64,000 bases of DNA from Pomacea canaliculata (GCF_003073045.1 NC_037590.1:16708778-16772777); one strand, 5' to 3'; positions 1 through 13,275 are shown, counted from the first letter of the stretch. Notes: a model not told the origin generated them from the sequence alone. A program made the numbers and translations.

Positions 1-1015
1 CACTACGAGGTTAGTAATTAATGTGCTGCTAGTCAGGCCACTACCTCCGGACCTTCAACTGCCTACAAACCTTCCTCTATTAATACGTGGCAAGCCTCTC
101 TGTTCTTTGACGATCGCAAAGTCCATTCCAGAAGTTGGGTGTTAACGATTTTCAAACTCTCTCCCTTGTTCCCATCACACCGTTTGACGACAGTCGCACA
201 GGAGATATTTTTCTAACGGGCTAACAACGGAAGGTCCACGACTTTAAAGCATCTGCGGCGTGTTTGTTACGATCGTGGTAGAATGCAGCAAACTCACCAT
301 GGTTTGTTTTTGAACTGCGCTGTTCGTTGACGAAGTGGAGGGGACCTGTTCACACGTCACATCAGCCTTCAAAACGGAGTGGACAATCCCATATTCTCAG
401 CAGACTTTTCCGTCCAGAGGCAGAGTGCGGGGTTCGGTGGCAAAGGGGGAGACCTGGCGCTGCTGGCGTCCGAAACCAAGGTCCAGATAACAATTCAGAG
501 AGTTCTAGGTCGCCGCAGGTGAAAGCTCGTCCTCGGCCTCTGGGGCTTGTAAATAATTCACCGGCCGTTCTCTCTCACCGTGTCCTCTGCTTGCGAATTA
601 GTCAAGCGAGCATGAAGGTTTTGCGTGCTTTTTCTACCTTCCCATGATCCCCCTGTGACGCCTGGGCCAGCGCTACGTCAGCAGCCTGCCATCGCCGCCT
701 TCTTCCCTTCGCCTACTCCCCACCCCGGCCTCTCTCCTCCCCAGCCCCATCTGAAACCTTTGGAGCTGATCCATGTTTGCCGCACCGATACTGAACTGTT
801 ATGACGCGCGAGGTGGAAGGAACGTTGGTGGAGGGGTGGGCCTGAAGGGGAGGACAACTCTCTTGGAGTCATTTAATCTGATTTTGACATTCCCAGGTTT
901 TGTGGCTTTGTTGATGACAACAAAACATGTGCTATCTCAACTCTGTCCTGTTATTTTCTGCCCCCGTCCATATTACGTTAACTCGTTTTCTTTCTTTCCC
1001 ATTCACTATTTCTTC

Positions 1016-1018
<3 letters not shown>

Positions 1019-1049
<31 letters not shown>
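1019..1049. repeat. TC/CA dinucleotide microsatellite
   Basis: A short TC run passes directly into about nine CA units. A poly-T run of 18 follows at 1126-1143. A similar TC/CA tract is at about 4583-4608. Confidence 0.9.
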
Positions 1050-1699
1050 GAACCTTTTATTCCCCTTCCTTCCTTGTGAGCAAGATCTCGTATTCGCCAG
1101 CTTTAAACCATGTTTACACTGGTGCTTTTTTTTTTTTTTTTTTGCCTTATGCCTTCATCAATGTTTGTCTGAGGCATGCAAAGAATTACAAATGAAGCTC
1201 ACACCTTGTTAATTTGACAGGCGAAATTGCTGTGTTTAAATGGTAATATGGAATATTTTAAACTGTCACTTTCTCATTCCAAAACTGTAAAAAAATCTAT
1301 AGAAAAAATTTCTTGTCAGATATGTTGATGGCAACAGTTATTCACCCATGCCTTTTCATAAACTGTGTAACATAAGGTCAGTCCTGCTAAAACTGAGCTG
1401 ATGCCATGCAAAAACACGCTAATGTATTTTCGAGTGGTTGTACTCGGTGTGTATCACCGATTCAGTTTACACTAGATATCAACCGCTCAAGGCTAGCTGC
1501 CTATTCTTGTAGCCATCGTCTCAATGCCATCGTTAATGGATTTGTAAAACAAACTATTAACCTTATTTACTAAATGTTTTGTTTTCGGTGTTAGCCATTA
1601 TACGAATTTTTCAACTGACTAAAATATTTATTTTGATACTCTCTTTCCGTTTGTTAAAAAAAGTCTCCTCTTTCCTGCTCTTTGACAGGTCTGTGAGAC

Positions 1700-1860
1700 C
1701 ATCTAAAGGTTTGTCAGGATCTGCCGCGGATGCTTTTCGAGCGTTGCGCATCTCCGCCATCGCGCTCAGCGGTGAAAACAGCCAATCAGAGCAGTCCTTC
1801 CTGCACGCGCAGTGGACGTCGAAAGGTCACGTGGCCAACTCTCTCGCATCTTATTGACGT
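1700..1860. promoter_or_regulatory. CpG-rich patch with CCAAT box and palindromic E-box
   Basis: A locally G+C/CpG-rich patch holds GCCAATCAGA (CCAAT at 1782-1786) and the palindrome-like GGTCACGTGGCC (1825-1836), about 43 bp apart. That looks like an NF-Y plus E-box promoter, but no gene with coding exons starts nearby. Confidence 0.3.
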
Positions 1861-2045
1861 GTTCTTATCGTGAATCCAACGGGTGGAGAGTACATGTACT
1901 TCCTAGAGAGCAAACCTGCCATACAGTATGTCCCAGAGAAAGCCACACAGGGGAATGTAAAGATGGGAAGGGTTGGTGGCAACATCGTTGCCCACGCGGC
2001 TAGCAGGACTAAGTGACAGAGGATGATTATGAAAACGCAGAGGAG

Positions 2046-2107
2046 GAGGAGGAGGATTCCGATGAATAATATTTTCGAGGAGGAGGATACCGATGAATAA
2101 TGTTTTC
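2046..2107. repeat. 31-bp tandem duplication
   Basis: Units at 2046-2076 and 2077-2107 both read GAGGAGGAGGAT then (T/A)CCGATGAATAAT and (A/G)TTTTC. Two differences separate them, so the duplication is recent. Confidence 0.85.
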
Positions 2108-2852
2108 GTATTCAAGCATTTACAAAAGTGGAATACGATATCTCAATCCGTCATGAAAACAGACATAAAATCGCTCAATGCACATACACACCTACCTAAT
2201 CAATTCATCAGGAGATGATTATTATAGAGATATTAATACATTGTGGGAAAATGAAATGTGTAAGATTAATCTGTCGAATGAACGAGACTGAGAAAGTTTT
2301 AAGAAACTGAAATGACGGAAGATGAAGGCAATGAACCAAACACTGGCAAACCCTAACCCAAACTTCACACATTACCCGATGAGCTGTCGGGTGCTGTAGG
2401 AAAAATTTTATTACCGCCATCATCGTCATTACCGACACACACACACGCGTGTTTGTGAATGTGTGCTAGCCCACACTTGCGTGAGAGAAAGAGAGAGTAA
2501 GAGAGAGTGAGAGAAACTGCACTTCACGACATCAAAGAAGAATAAAGCGATGCAAAAACGACGAGAGGCGAGCACACCGCGCGTGGCATAAACAAGCACG
2601 CAATTAGTTTGATTGATACGCTCCGGGGGAAACATAAGCGCCAAGGAGGAGGGGAGGTAGCCCTGTAAGTACCGTTTGACCGTATGGTGAGTGTACAGCT
2701 GCGTGACTGACGACAAGCGTTGTGGCGGTCGCTGGTGTTGAGTGCCCCCAGGATGCTGTCCAAACAGTTCGGTTTCAGTCAGACAGTATAGATCTTCTCA
2801 TGCTGTGTGTATTATAATGCCGGAGGTAAAATGGGGAATATAGACTCGGGTG

Positions 2853-3130
2853 TTGTTTGCTTGCTTGTTTGTTCGTTCGTTCGTTCGTTGGTTCGTTCGT
2901 TCGTTCGTTCGTTCGTTTATTCATACATTTTTCATTGGTTTGTTTATTTGTTCGTTTGCTCTTTCTATTATTTTTTTGTTCACCTTTTTGTTCATTAGTT
3001 TATTTGTTTGTTCATTTATTTGTTACTCTGTTTCTCGGTTGATTCGTTTGTTTTATTTTTTATTTTTATTTTTTCATTCGTTCGTTCTTGCGTTCATTCG
3101 TTCTTTTATTTATTTGTTCGCTCATTTGTT
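2853..3130. repeat. Degenerate TTCG/TTTG tetranucleotide array
   Basis: Near-perfect GTTC units around 2870-2920, decaying into TTTG, TTTA and TTCA variants to about 3130. Overlapping Phe/Val/Arg/Ser-rich ORFs are products of the repeat and not genes. Confidence 0.9.
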
Positions 3131-4254
3131 TGATGGCTGGATTGGTCAGTCGCTCGGTCGGTAGACGGAAGTTTGGGTGGATGGATGGGTTGGCTTGGTT
3201 GTCACACCAGGTAAAGAATATCGATTAATGAACAATTTATCGCAGACAGCTCTTCCTTGTTCTAAAGATTACTTGAAAGTAACGATTCACAGACGCGAAC
3301 ACCCAATGCCCGCATGCATGTTCACACCCACAAGTCAGCATCACTAGCAAAACAACAGCAGCAGCTCTAGCAGCGGTGGTGGTGAAGGTGGTGGCAGAAA
3401 TGTGGGAGATGGAGGGATTACCCTCAGGCTGCTTTTCCACTTCAAAAAGCTGTTACGGTCGAGTTGACGTGTGGAAGACAAGCCATCTAATGCCTATTGA
3501 CCTCCCGTGTTCTGGCATCTCTGAGGGTTTTTTTTAATGACATTACATGACAAACACTGAAGGGGTGACAAACTACACAGGCGGGATATTTATGACATGT
3601 AATCGAGCGGTAAACATCCCTGAATCCCCGGCTTGCACCTGTCTTTGCTTAGTGTTTGATGTCTGATACGCATGGCTCGTCAGCAGGCCAGGACGTCAGC
3701 TCGCCAATCCTGCAGTAGTCCTAAACACCCTCCGTGTCTGCATCACCCAGGTCTGTCCACCTTTCCCCTTCGAAGCCATCCCACCACCCGTCACATCCAC
3801 CCCATCAAACAGGTGTCAGCTTCATGCACGACTCACTCGCCCTCCCACTGAATGGCCACGAAACCGAAGCAAGTACATTAGGAGAAATTAGTGTCTCACG
3901 CTGTTTTACTAATCAACAGCATCACAGTGATTACGTGTGAAAAAATAAGGGTTGCTAGGAAATCAGACTTTGCTAATTGCCTCGGGCAGGCTACGATCTA
4001 TTAACTATGAATTTCAGCAACAGTTTCGTCCATGCTTTCAGATCATAAAATTTGCTTTTCGCAGCACGGCACCTTGACGGAGTCGGAACAGCAGCAGTTT
4101 GAACGACCTCCCTTACGGGCTTCGTTTTATGACGTTGATGCAAAACGGGTTCGACCAGAGGCTTTCCGGTCCCATGGCGCTCGGCGAATCGTTCCCTGCT
4201 TTTACGGGGACATAGAATGGTGAGACGCCGGTAGCACGTGCTTCTAGGCATGGC

Positions 4255-4450
4255 GCGTGACGTGACGTGACGTAGTAGTGGTTTCTTGACGTGACTCAGT
4301 AATACGTGGTTCTTGGAGTGACGTTAATGTGTGGTGTTACCTTGCGTGACCACAGTAGTACAGACTTATTCACGTGACGTACTGCTGGTTCTTGTCGTAG
4401 CGGCGATAGCTGGCGGCTCTTGACGTCATCACGTGGTTTTCGTGATGTGA
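4255..4450. repeat. Degenerate repeat rich in TGACGT and CACGTG sites
   Basis: TGACGT occurs seven times between 4258 and 4425, starting with three overlapping copies, and includes a full palindromic CRE (TGACGTCA) near 4420. CACGTG occurs near 4371 and near 4430. Between these sites the sequence loosely repeats at about 28-32 bp (gtagtggtttct-like). It may be a decayed minisatellite, or a cluster of bZIP/bHLH sites. Confidence 0.6.
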
Positions 4451-4800
4451 TAGGGGTGGTATGCGGTTTTTTCACTTGGAAGTGGTAGTCTTTTTAATAT
4501 TTAATGTTGTTTATTATTCCTTCACCCTCCAAGGGGTATATATACATATTATATTCATACGCTCTCACTCACGAATGCGTTTCTCTCTCTCTCACACACA
4601 CACACACAACCACTCTGTACACTACCCACACATTTCGGATTCACCATTGACTGAATGTATATACATAAATGCGAACACACACATGCATGCTAACGTGAAA
4701 GCACGTTTATGAGGGTGATGCAGTTGGACCTATTCCCTCCTGTCCTGAAACGCCGATCTGTGTTACTTTCCTTTGTGCTGCAGAGACACAGCGGCCCTTG

Positions 4801-5157
4801 TTAAAGACCAGCCTGAATGGTTTGCGTTTGTTTGTTTGTTTGTTTGTTTGTTTGTTTGTTTGTTTGTTGTTTGTTGGTTGGTTGGTTGGTTGGTTGGTTG
4901 GTTGGTTGGTTGGTTGGTTGGTTGGTTGGTTGGTTGGTTTTTTGTTTTTGGTTGTTGTTTTTTTGTTTTGTTTTGTTTTTTTTTTTTTTGGGGGGGGGTT
5001 TGCAGATATCGGTAAATCGGTAACCTGTAAATTTCTGCCTCCAAAACTCATAATTAATTAACGAATGGGTTTGGGAGGCTAAAATTTACAGGTTAGGTTT
5101 ATATCGCTTAACTACTGATATCTGAAAAAAACGCAAACCGTTCAGGTTGGTCTTTAA
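4801..5157. mobile_element. Foldback (MITE-like) element with an internal microsatellite
   Basis: The outer arms are TTAAAGACCAGCCTGAATGG at 4801 and its imperfect inverse ending TGGTCTTTAA at 5157, matching over about 31 bp. A second pair of inner arms (5005-5049 and 5067-5122) shares AACCTGTAAATTT and GATATC around an AT-rich centre. The left arm is interrupted by GTTT and GGTT repeats. TTAA at both ends would fit a piggyBac-type target duplication, but TTAA is self-complementary and may just be part of the arms. Confidence 0.75.
4826..4939. repeat. GTTT then GGTT tetranucleotide microsatellite
   Basis: About ten GTTT units pass into about sixteen GGTT units, followed by T-rich sequence and a run of G at about 4990-4998. 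Apparent ORFs with repeating Val-Cys-Leu-Phe or Val-Gly-Trp-Leu are artefacts of this repeat. Confidence 0.95.
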
Positions 5158-8100
5158 GTTTCATGCAGCTGGCATACAATATGTGAAAACACACCACAAA
5201 CAAAATAAAAAGTATTTTTATTAATCCTTTTCTGGAACTTGCGATGGGCCAACGGTCAAACGAGAACATAACTCTACATAAAATATTAACACAGGCTATG
5301 AAAAAAGAACAAAGACTGACTACATCCAAGTCATTTACGCTGCCACTAACGGTCTCTTTCGCAAGTATTAAAACTCTGTACACGTCTATACAACCACTCA
5401 AAGCCACGGAAAACAGCATAGCATCAGTTTAAAAGCATACATTTGTGGAACCTCCGGAAAGAGGGCAGGCAGTGTGGGCATCAACAGTGTGGGCATTCCT
5501 GTGTGGAGTCGATTGTATATCTGGATTGAAGCCGGGATGAATAGTCGCAGATAACGTGTGGTTCACTTCTACAGCAGGAAAAGGTTTTAAGAAATCAGAC
5601 ACCTTCACAAAGTGCCACTTTGTAAAGGCCCTTATTAATAAGGCAACTGTCCTCGAGTTGTTTGACCAAGTTCAGCAAAGCTGTGTCTGATGTAACAGAA
5701 ATCTAATGGTTTTTGCGGTGAACGCTCGAGTCATTGAAAAGTTGGTCAACGTGCTGCTAAGTCCAAACTATTTTGTCGATACAACAGGACCCTGGGGAAA
5801 ACTGTGCTCTGTCCTAATTCAATAGAGAAATAAGGATAGGTCGGAAACATGGGAGGTTGACAGTGCAGTTAATTTTCTTTGTCCAAATGTAGTACCGATA
5901 CATCTATATTTTCTGGAAAAAGAAAAGGAAGATGGAAATGGACGAGGGTGGAGAATATCTGAACTCTAATCCTAGTCGCCGGAGGAAATATGAGATAGAG
6001 GAGGGAGGCTAGAACTAGCCCCCGGCCTACCCAGCTACCAGAACTGTGATCCCGCAGCTAGAGAGGAGACAGACACCTTAGGACAACAGCAGGCGTCAAT
6101 ACTGTATTACTGCCCTGTCATCATTACAAGCACATCCCTTCTGATGTTTCTCCCCTCCTTCCCTCCTTTCCGCTTCAGTACACCAGCATGCTGATCCATC
6201 TCTCTACTATTTCCTGCTGTCTATCACAAAAGGTCCTGTCTTGCATGGGATGCTTTGGAAGGAGGGGCGGGGGTCCTGACAAGCCTTGCCGGACTACTGG
6301 CGCCGTCCCTCCATCGACTGTGTGTGTGTGTGTGAGTGATAGAGAGAGGCACACACACACTCGCGATAACAACTCCCTGCCCTGGAGACCTGATGCATGC
6401 AAGCATGCGCGCTTGCTGCGTGTGCTGGCGTGACATACGTGTGTGCGAGCGTGTATGTATGAATACTGCGTGAGCCCATGTGCATAACCGCTTGGCGTGA
6501 GCAGCTTTTGTTCTGACGTGCACGAGCACGAGCGATTAGGTGCCCACCGCTAAATTGTCTGATTGCATCCTTTTCTGTGATGGCTTTAACACCTATTTTT
6601 TAATAGCTGATATTTCTGATTCCAGAATTAGCGGTAAAATCTGCTCTCTTCCATCGTTGATTCATATCGGTCCTTTTTTCGGTTGTTAGGTTACTTGGCT
6701 GCTAGAACAGTCGATGCGCTGGTTGGTTTGACTTTCCCTGCGAACGATTTTTGTTCTTTTGTTTACTTGGTCCACATTTCTGCCATTTTTTAAAAACCTT
6801 TCACTCATTCACCTTTATCTTTCTTATTTATTTTTTCTTTCTTTTTCTCTTGACCTTTTTCGCTGTTTTTCCCTAATTTCTCTACATTCATTTTTTTCTT
6901 CAATTTTTTCCATTCTCTTATTTCTGTTCTTTATTTTCATTCATTATTGCATTCACTCTTTTTTAGTTTGTTATTAGTGCCTTGCTCGCCTTTCTGCGCA
7001 CTGCGTACTTTGTAGTATTAGCTTACAGTTAATGCCCATACCCGCTTGTGTTTCAACATGCTCACGTGACAAACATCAAAGACGGGTGGGCAGTGTTTGT
7101 AGATGGGGAAGATGGGAAAATAAACACGAAAGATATGATACATCACCTCACCTGGGAGCATATAATCATGCGGATAGAAAGCAATACCCCCTCCACACAC
7201 ACCACCGCCACCACCACCACACCACCAGCATCCGGGGGAAGGGTAGACACAAAAAGGAAGGGCTGAAAGCAACTTCATCTGAACAGACAAATTGCAATGC
7301 CGTTTTATTTCTTGCTCCAACCAAATTTTCTAGCGTTGTCAGACATGTCAGATTCTTTGCTCTCGTTCTGCATGAGAGATATTTTTCAATTAGTGGACTG
7401 AGTTTTATTTTGTTCTAACTTTGAATTGATTGTGGGTCCTCACCCCCCTCCACAACCCACCTTGCACTCGGATTGTCCTCGAAATAATAGAATAGATTTT
7501 TCGATTCGGCTCTCACTCCTATTCCTACCTTACAGTGCAATTTTCACAACGGCTAAATGACGAATGACTAGGTAAATCTCAGTACCAGATACTTTTTCCT
7601 GCACTAAAAGTGAAAACTCCTCTTCCGTTCTCGAAATACACGGCTACAAGCATCTCCATGCTCAGAAAGAAGTGAACACCACTGACATCAAGGTAATGCA
7701 TGAATATGTTTAAGTTAAGATCTCAGCCAATCGAAGAGATAGGATCATATTTTCATTTCACACTATCTGTATCAAAACGTGCTATCAAAATAAGAGAGTC
7801 GACAAGTATTTTGATGATGACGATCCGATTATTTTGATGTCGGTAAAGAAGTTTTCAAAAGCGCTTAGTCGGCTTTTAATTCGACCAAACTTTCGTTTAC
7901 TGACTATTTCCATGCGCAAACTACATCAAACAGTGTTCTTCGTCTGTAGGATTGCAGTCTCTTTAGATGCTGTCTTAAACCGAGTTCGGAAAGGGTTAGC
8001 GTCTATAGACATTGGCACATTGAGGTAGACACAGGACATGTTTCTGCCCCTTTTGGACCAGACTTTAAAGCAAAGCACCTCTCTGTTCGAGCCTACTAGA

Positions 8101-10905
8101 CAAGCCTCGATTAAATTCAGATAACTTATATTCTCTCCTCCAACCCTCCCCTCCCAACCCCCTCAAAACACCCCCACACACCCCCACACACACAGCTAAC
8201 TTCAGACTAAATTCTGTGATTTACCTATAATCACGGAGAGACATAAGAACTAAAGCTGATAGCTTGTGCTTTTTTCTGGAATCAAACAAACAACATAAAA
8301 CAACAACAACAACAAAAACAACACACAATATATATATATATATATTAATTTTCAAAGAACCTAGATTGGGCACACGTCCGCAATCATTTTCAAAGGAAAC
8401 GTTAATTCAGCATACGGTTCTATACTTTTTCCTATTTTCATGAATGATGGAAATTTTTACAAATTCTTTAGAAATGGAAATGTTCCTATTTGTTTCACTA
8501 TCCCTCCATCCTCTCATCACGATCCCCCTACCCCCACCCCTGCTCTGTCACCCTGACATTCTTCAATCACATTTGCCGACAACTAATGAAGCAACGCAAA
8601 AACACCCGTGAATTTCCTACCTGTCGACGAGCGCCCGCGAGGATGACTCCCCACCACCACCACATCACCTCACCTCACCCTCCCGACCCCTTCCTCTGTG
8701 ACGCAGGAACTCCTGTCACTCCCTGTTTGCTCTTTTCCTCATCGCCTCCCTTTGATCATCCCTCATATCGCGAACTGGTGTGGGTAGAAGGGGATGCTCA
8801 CAGACGTCCATGATCTATGTAAGTCTGTGGGGCTGCTCATCTTCTCCATCTGGGAGACATCCAGCAAAAACTCAGCCGTACTGATATCACAACCATTTGA
8901 AAATAATATAGTTATCGAAATAAGTAAAGTACTCAAGAGAGTTAATAACTGCATTAGGTTTTACATTCTCTGAGGTTAGGGAGTGGATAACTCGGTAATT
9001 TGTACAGGCGTTTGTGGTTCGTGTGGAGCTGTGCGATAGGTAATGTGATACTGCACCTCTGGTAAATATACCTCGTCGCTTCTGGTTTAGTAATGAAGCG
9101 TTACCTCCAAAACTAAACGCTTAAGAATTTTCCCAGCATGGAACTCTGAAGCACTTGGAAAGGGTTTCAGTTCGTAAATGAAAGAAAGGAACCGAAGATG
9201 TTAATGCGACTCTCTGTCGCTTGAATGGAGACTTGAAAATCGTATCCCACACCGCCCCAGAAAATTCCCTTGTATTTCACTTTTGATCGCTGTTTTGAAC
9301 TCTTGGATTCTATTTTTTTTGAAATCTGGTTAGCACTTATATGCATTCAGCTGTGTGCCTTCATCATTTGTTTTGTTGTCATAGGAGTCCGGAGTTGTAA
9401 GGATCAAATTACCGAACATAACAAAACCCTTACGTTACAGTTCTATAATAAAAAGAAATAATTAAATAAATTAATCCTGAAGCTCCACTAAGAATCGGAA
9501 CGGTGTCTCTCTTTAGGTACTTATCGCCATTAAGACAGGGTTTATTTCATCCGTCTTGGCCGTGATACTGGGAATACTAATATAATCTAATATAATTATA
9601 TATATATCGCTCGGCGACAAATGTGAAATTTGAACGAGAATTTGAATCCCTACCTTTCACTTGAACAGCCGTACTCATATACTGTCACGAAATATTCGAA
9701 CATTGTCTTGCATATATGTAGCATTCATACGCATGTCATGTGTGACATTTGATTGACCGATTGACCTCGAGCATGGTTAGGAGAAGTCATTTTGATTGGT
9801 AATTGTGTGTCCCCTTGCACGGTTAGGAAAATTTTGCAAATAGATGCTAACTACGAACTACACACAAGCACGTGAGTACCTAGCTGCAGTTCTAACGTGA
9901 ATTTTTTTCATTTCAATAATTTAGTATATCATGTACTGGCAGATTTTAAGCTAACGAAACACATTCTTGGGCTTTTTTGAGTTTTGTTTCTAAATGAAAA
10001 AAACTATTTCTTTATTACTGTTCAACGTACCATCGTATTAAAATATAATGCACAACTGTGGGTCTTCACGATCATTGTAATGGAGTGTGTGCCTGCTTAG
10101 CACTCTTTTTATTCCAGGAAGTCCAAACAAAAGATAAATACATGTAGTTGGATGTCTGACCGACTGGCTAAAGGGGAAATACTCGCATATTCATGTTACA
10201 AGTGTTGCAGTTACTTCCCTCAACATTTTCCACTGGTGTGAATGAAAATGCAATGTAAATGTTACCTAAAGATGCCTATACGTGCCATAAACTTCCGTTA
10301 ATTTAGACGTATATATATATACAGATATTAATGATGAATCTTTTACTATGCATAAATTGTTTGATCATTAAATATAGGTTCTCGTTTTTTTTTATTTAAT
10401 CAGCCCCAACTCTCAAATAATTAATGCTGACAGCCGATGAGCAGGCGGGACACGAGGTCTAAAGCGGGACGTCTGGTCACCTTACTTCCCATATCTTTTA
10501 CGCTTTTTTTTTTTTTAATCAATCAGCGCACCGTGGGAATTAATTGCATTTGACATCACCGAAACCTGGCATACATGAGCTATAGGTTCGATCCATCAAT
10601 AAGCATGCAGATGACTTTTATTCCCAACAGATGCAAGCCTGTCCTTCTCCAAACTTGTTTGCTTGTGGTCTTTCATGTGTGTCACCTATATATAAGGCTC
10701 GAATACATGGGGGAAATGCGCGCTTACAGACGGATATATGCTATATATATTATTGCTACACGACCAGAATATGCACACGTACAAACTACTATTTATGGGC
10801 CTAAGTACAATCAGCACATGTAGCATACAGCAAATGTACAATTGTATTATAACACATTTACTGTACGTTGCATCAGGAATCATCCTTGCGATAGTCAGTG
10901 GTCCT

Positions 10906-10913
10906 GTCACGTG
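10906..10913 (+). promoter_or_regulatory. E-box / CLEAR-like motif upstream of NBR1
   Basis: GTCACGTG lies about 350 bp upstream of the NBR1 start codon, in the region expected to hold its promoter. It matches the CACGTG core and one flank of the GTCACGTGAC CLEAR element bound by TFEB/MiT factors, which in vertebrates activate autophagy genes. A single 8-mer match is weak by itself. Confidence 0.35.
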
Positions 10914-11265
10914 CATGAACCATGTTTGTAAACGTCAGCCAATGCTGCACGTCAACATCTAAAAATAGCATGGTAAGCAATATTCCTACGCTGCGACAAT
11001 AACACAAATTATAGTTTCATTTTTTGCTTTGAACTTAGAATTATTTTTTTCGATAAAAATAACTTGTCACTAAATAACTTAAATACGACATTATTTTCCA
11101 AACCGTTTGTATATGTACGACGCAATGATGTCGATCTACATCTCCTGTCGTAAGGATTTCCAGTGTTTGATTGTAACTAGACTTTGTTGTGGACTTTCCA
11201 GTTGCTGGTGGTTAAGCTGTCAAGAAGCGATTAGTTGTCAATGACGTGGGTCTAAACTCATCGCT

Positions 11266-13275
11266 ATGAATATGGATAATGATCTAGTAGTGCATACCAG
11301 ACTTGTTGATCGTCCAGACAGCGAACAGCTTGATCCATTCTTTTTAGAGACACCTTTAGAGTGGCGAAATTTAGAAGCTTTGGTGAGTGTCACCGTCAGC
11401 TGTGTTTTTGTATTTGTCTTTTTTTTTAGTTGTCTTCCGGTATTACACAACTCACAGAAGGACTCGCTTACTCAGATCACGACATGCTGTACTTTATGAT
11501 TCCCTATTTTACATGTTAAATTGGATGGTATATTGAACGTAAATATTAATTATTAAAATGTAAAGTCAGTGTGCAAGTGGAATTAGGCCGCCATCTTTCT
11601 TCCTAAGAACGCTCAGTGACTACATTGTACATTGTTTACTTATTTACTCACATGCCATTCGGTTTTAAGCATTACATACATTCAATCTTTTTGTCATTTT
11701 TAGATCGCCATAATAAAGAGTGATCAATATATATATATGTATGAAAAGAAATCGACAAAAGCTTCGTTCTCAAGACGTAGTGAAAGCACAGACTTGTATC
11801 CGTGTGTGTGTGTGGTGAAATCGAGGAAAGGGAGTCACGCAATTATATCATTACAACATAAGAGCCATAGAACGTCTATAAACATGACAAATAATTGATG
11901 GCGTGCTGTTGTAATGTTAATTCCATTATTTTTATCATCATTTTTTTCATAATGACCTTGTATATTGTTATTATAATTATTTGCTTAAGATTAGTTACAA
12001 GGTGGCAGTAAACACAACTCGAGAGAGAGAAAGATTAAAGTTTATTATTTATTATGTTGTATAGAGTTTTTTAATAACAGAAGGTGTAAGACTGAAAGTG
12101 TATGAAAAGATGATATGGCAGATAAATTCACAAGGAATTATATGTGCACAAGAATTAGTTACTTAAAAAGCAATATCAAGTAATTGTTTGTTGGTGCTAT
12201 TGTGTTAGGGTTACTAGTGGAGGAAGATCTTCTGCCTTCTGTAAACGGCACCTTTTTATACCTTTTATGCCTATGGTAGTATCATACCCAGCTGCATCCT
12301 GGAGTATATTATATATATGGTTAATAAGAAAAATTGGCTAAAATCTAACCAGATTGTTTCATTTACAGCTGAAAGCCTCGTACAAAGTACCACAAAAGAG
12401 GATTGATGTTCGCTACATTGATGAAGATGATGATCTGGTAATTTTTGTTTTACTTTTTCCTCATATGTGGATTTTAAAATGTCAAGAATACACAAGTTTT
12501 TTAGTTTTGAGCTGCATTATATTTAAAAATAAACATTTTCATCATTATCTGTTGTATTGTGGATCTCTGACACTGTAATACTTTTTTTATGACAGTTACA
12601 ATACTGTTGCAATTCCTCAATAAGATATGTAAACACTAACATAGACAAAGTAAGAGCAACCTTATGACTATCAACATCATTGTTTTGTGTTCTTTCAGAT
12701 AATAATCAGCAGTCAGAGTGAATTAAATGAAGCTGTGAGGGTGAGTAATTTGCAATATGTCAATATTTAATAAGTAATAAACCATAGTACAAAACTATTA
12801 TCACAGTATCTCTTAGTGAGTCCAGCCCTGTGGTCTGTTATTTTTGTTTCTTTATTTGCTCCATTTTTCTTCAATGGCACACAATTTGTTATTCTTATTT
12901 ATGTTAACTAAATGTCTTTTCTTAGCAAAACTTATCTGTATTTACACAGCTATGTCATGGCTATTGCTGGAATAATTTTCTGTTAATAGGAATCTGTCAG
13001 CAAAAAGACAAATGTTATTTTGTTAATTATTTTGATATTTAAAAAAATGAAGATTTCATTCTTAGTTCTAGAAATAATTTATGTATTTTTATAAAGGATG
13101 CTTTTGTCAATATTAAGAAAGAAGAGTGTAATTTTCCAGTAGAAATTAATTATTTTTTTGGTGTGGAGTTTTTCTGCTGTTCTGCTATTCTATTGTTTTG
13201 TATTTCATTAAGTAAATGCCATTTGCAGCTCTCACAAAAATCACAGAAGCCTCTCATTCTGCAAATACGCAGCAT
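11266..13275 (+). other. NBR1: NBR1 PB1 domain exons (1 to start of 4)
   Basis: PB1 domains let NBR1 pair with p62/SQSTM1-type partners. Exons 11266-11382, 12369-12437 and 12699-12740, plus the first codons of 13229-13518, encode it. The acidic OPCA-type patch is visible as YIDEDDDL followed by IIISSQSELNEAV, split by the exon 2/3 intron. The domain closes with a beta strand reading LILQIRS at the start of exon 4. All introns here are phase 0. The rest of exon 4 is acidic, Pro/Glu/Ser-rich linker. Confidence 0.88.

Larger units (their letters stand above)
1..11265. other. Gene-free upstream region
   Basis: No exon of a recognisable protein was found on either strand. ORFs here are short, lack family motifs and mostly overlap simple repeats. 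The region holds the repeats listed separately, AT microsatellites near 8332-8346, pyrimidine-rich patches (6,770-6,970) and candidate regulatory spots. Its distal part is presumably the NBR1 upstream region; a non-coding 5' exon of NBR1 or a neighbouring gene cannot be excluded. Confidence 0.5.

Noticed and set aside
3991..4251. Overlapping plus and minus ORFs of 63 and 86 codons
   Set aside because: Neither strand matches a known family; could be an old repeat but not supportable as a gene.
4707..5061. Overlapping repetitive ORFs on both strands
   Set aside because: Products of the GTTT/GGTT microsatellite.
10585..10594. tRNA B-box-like GGTTCGATCC
   Set aside because: No A box at the proper distance and no cloverleaf can be drawn around it.
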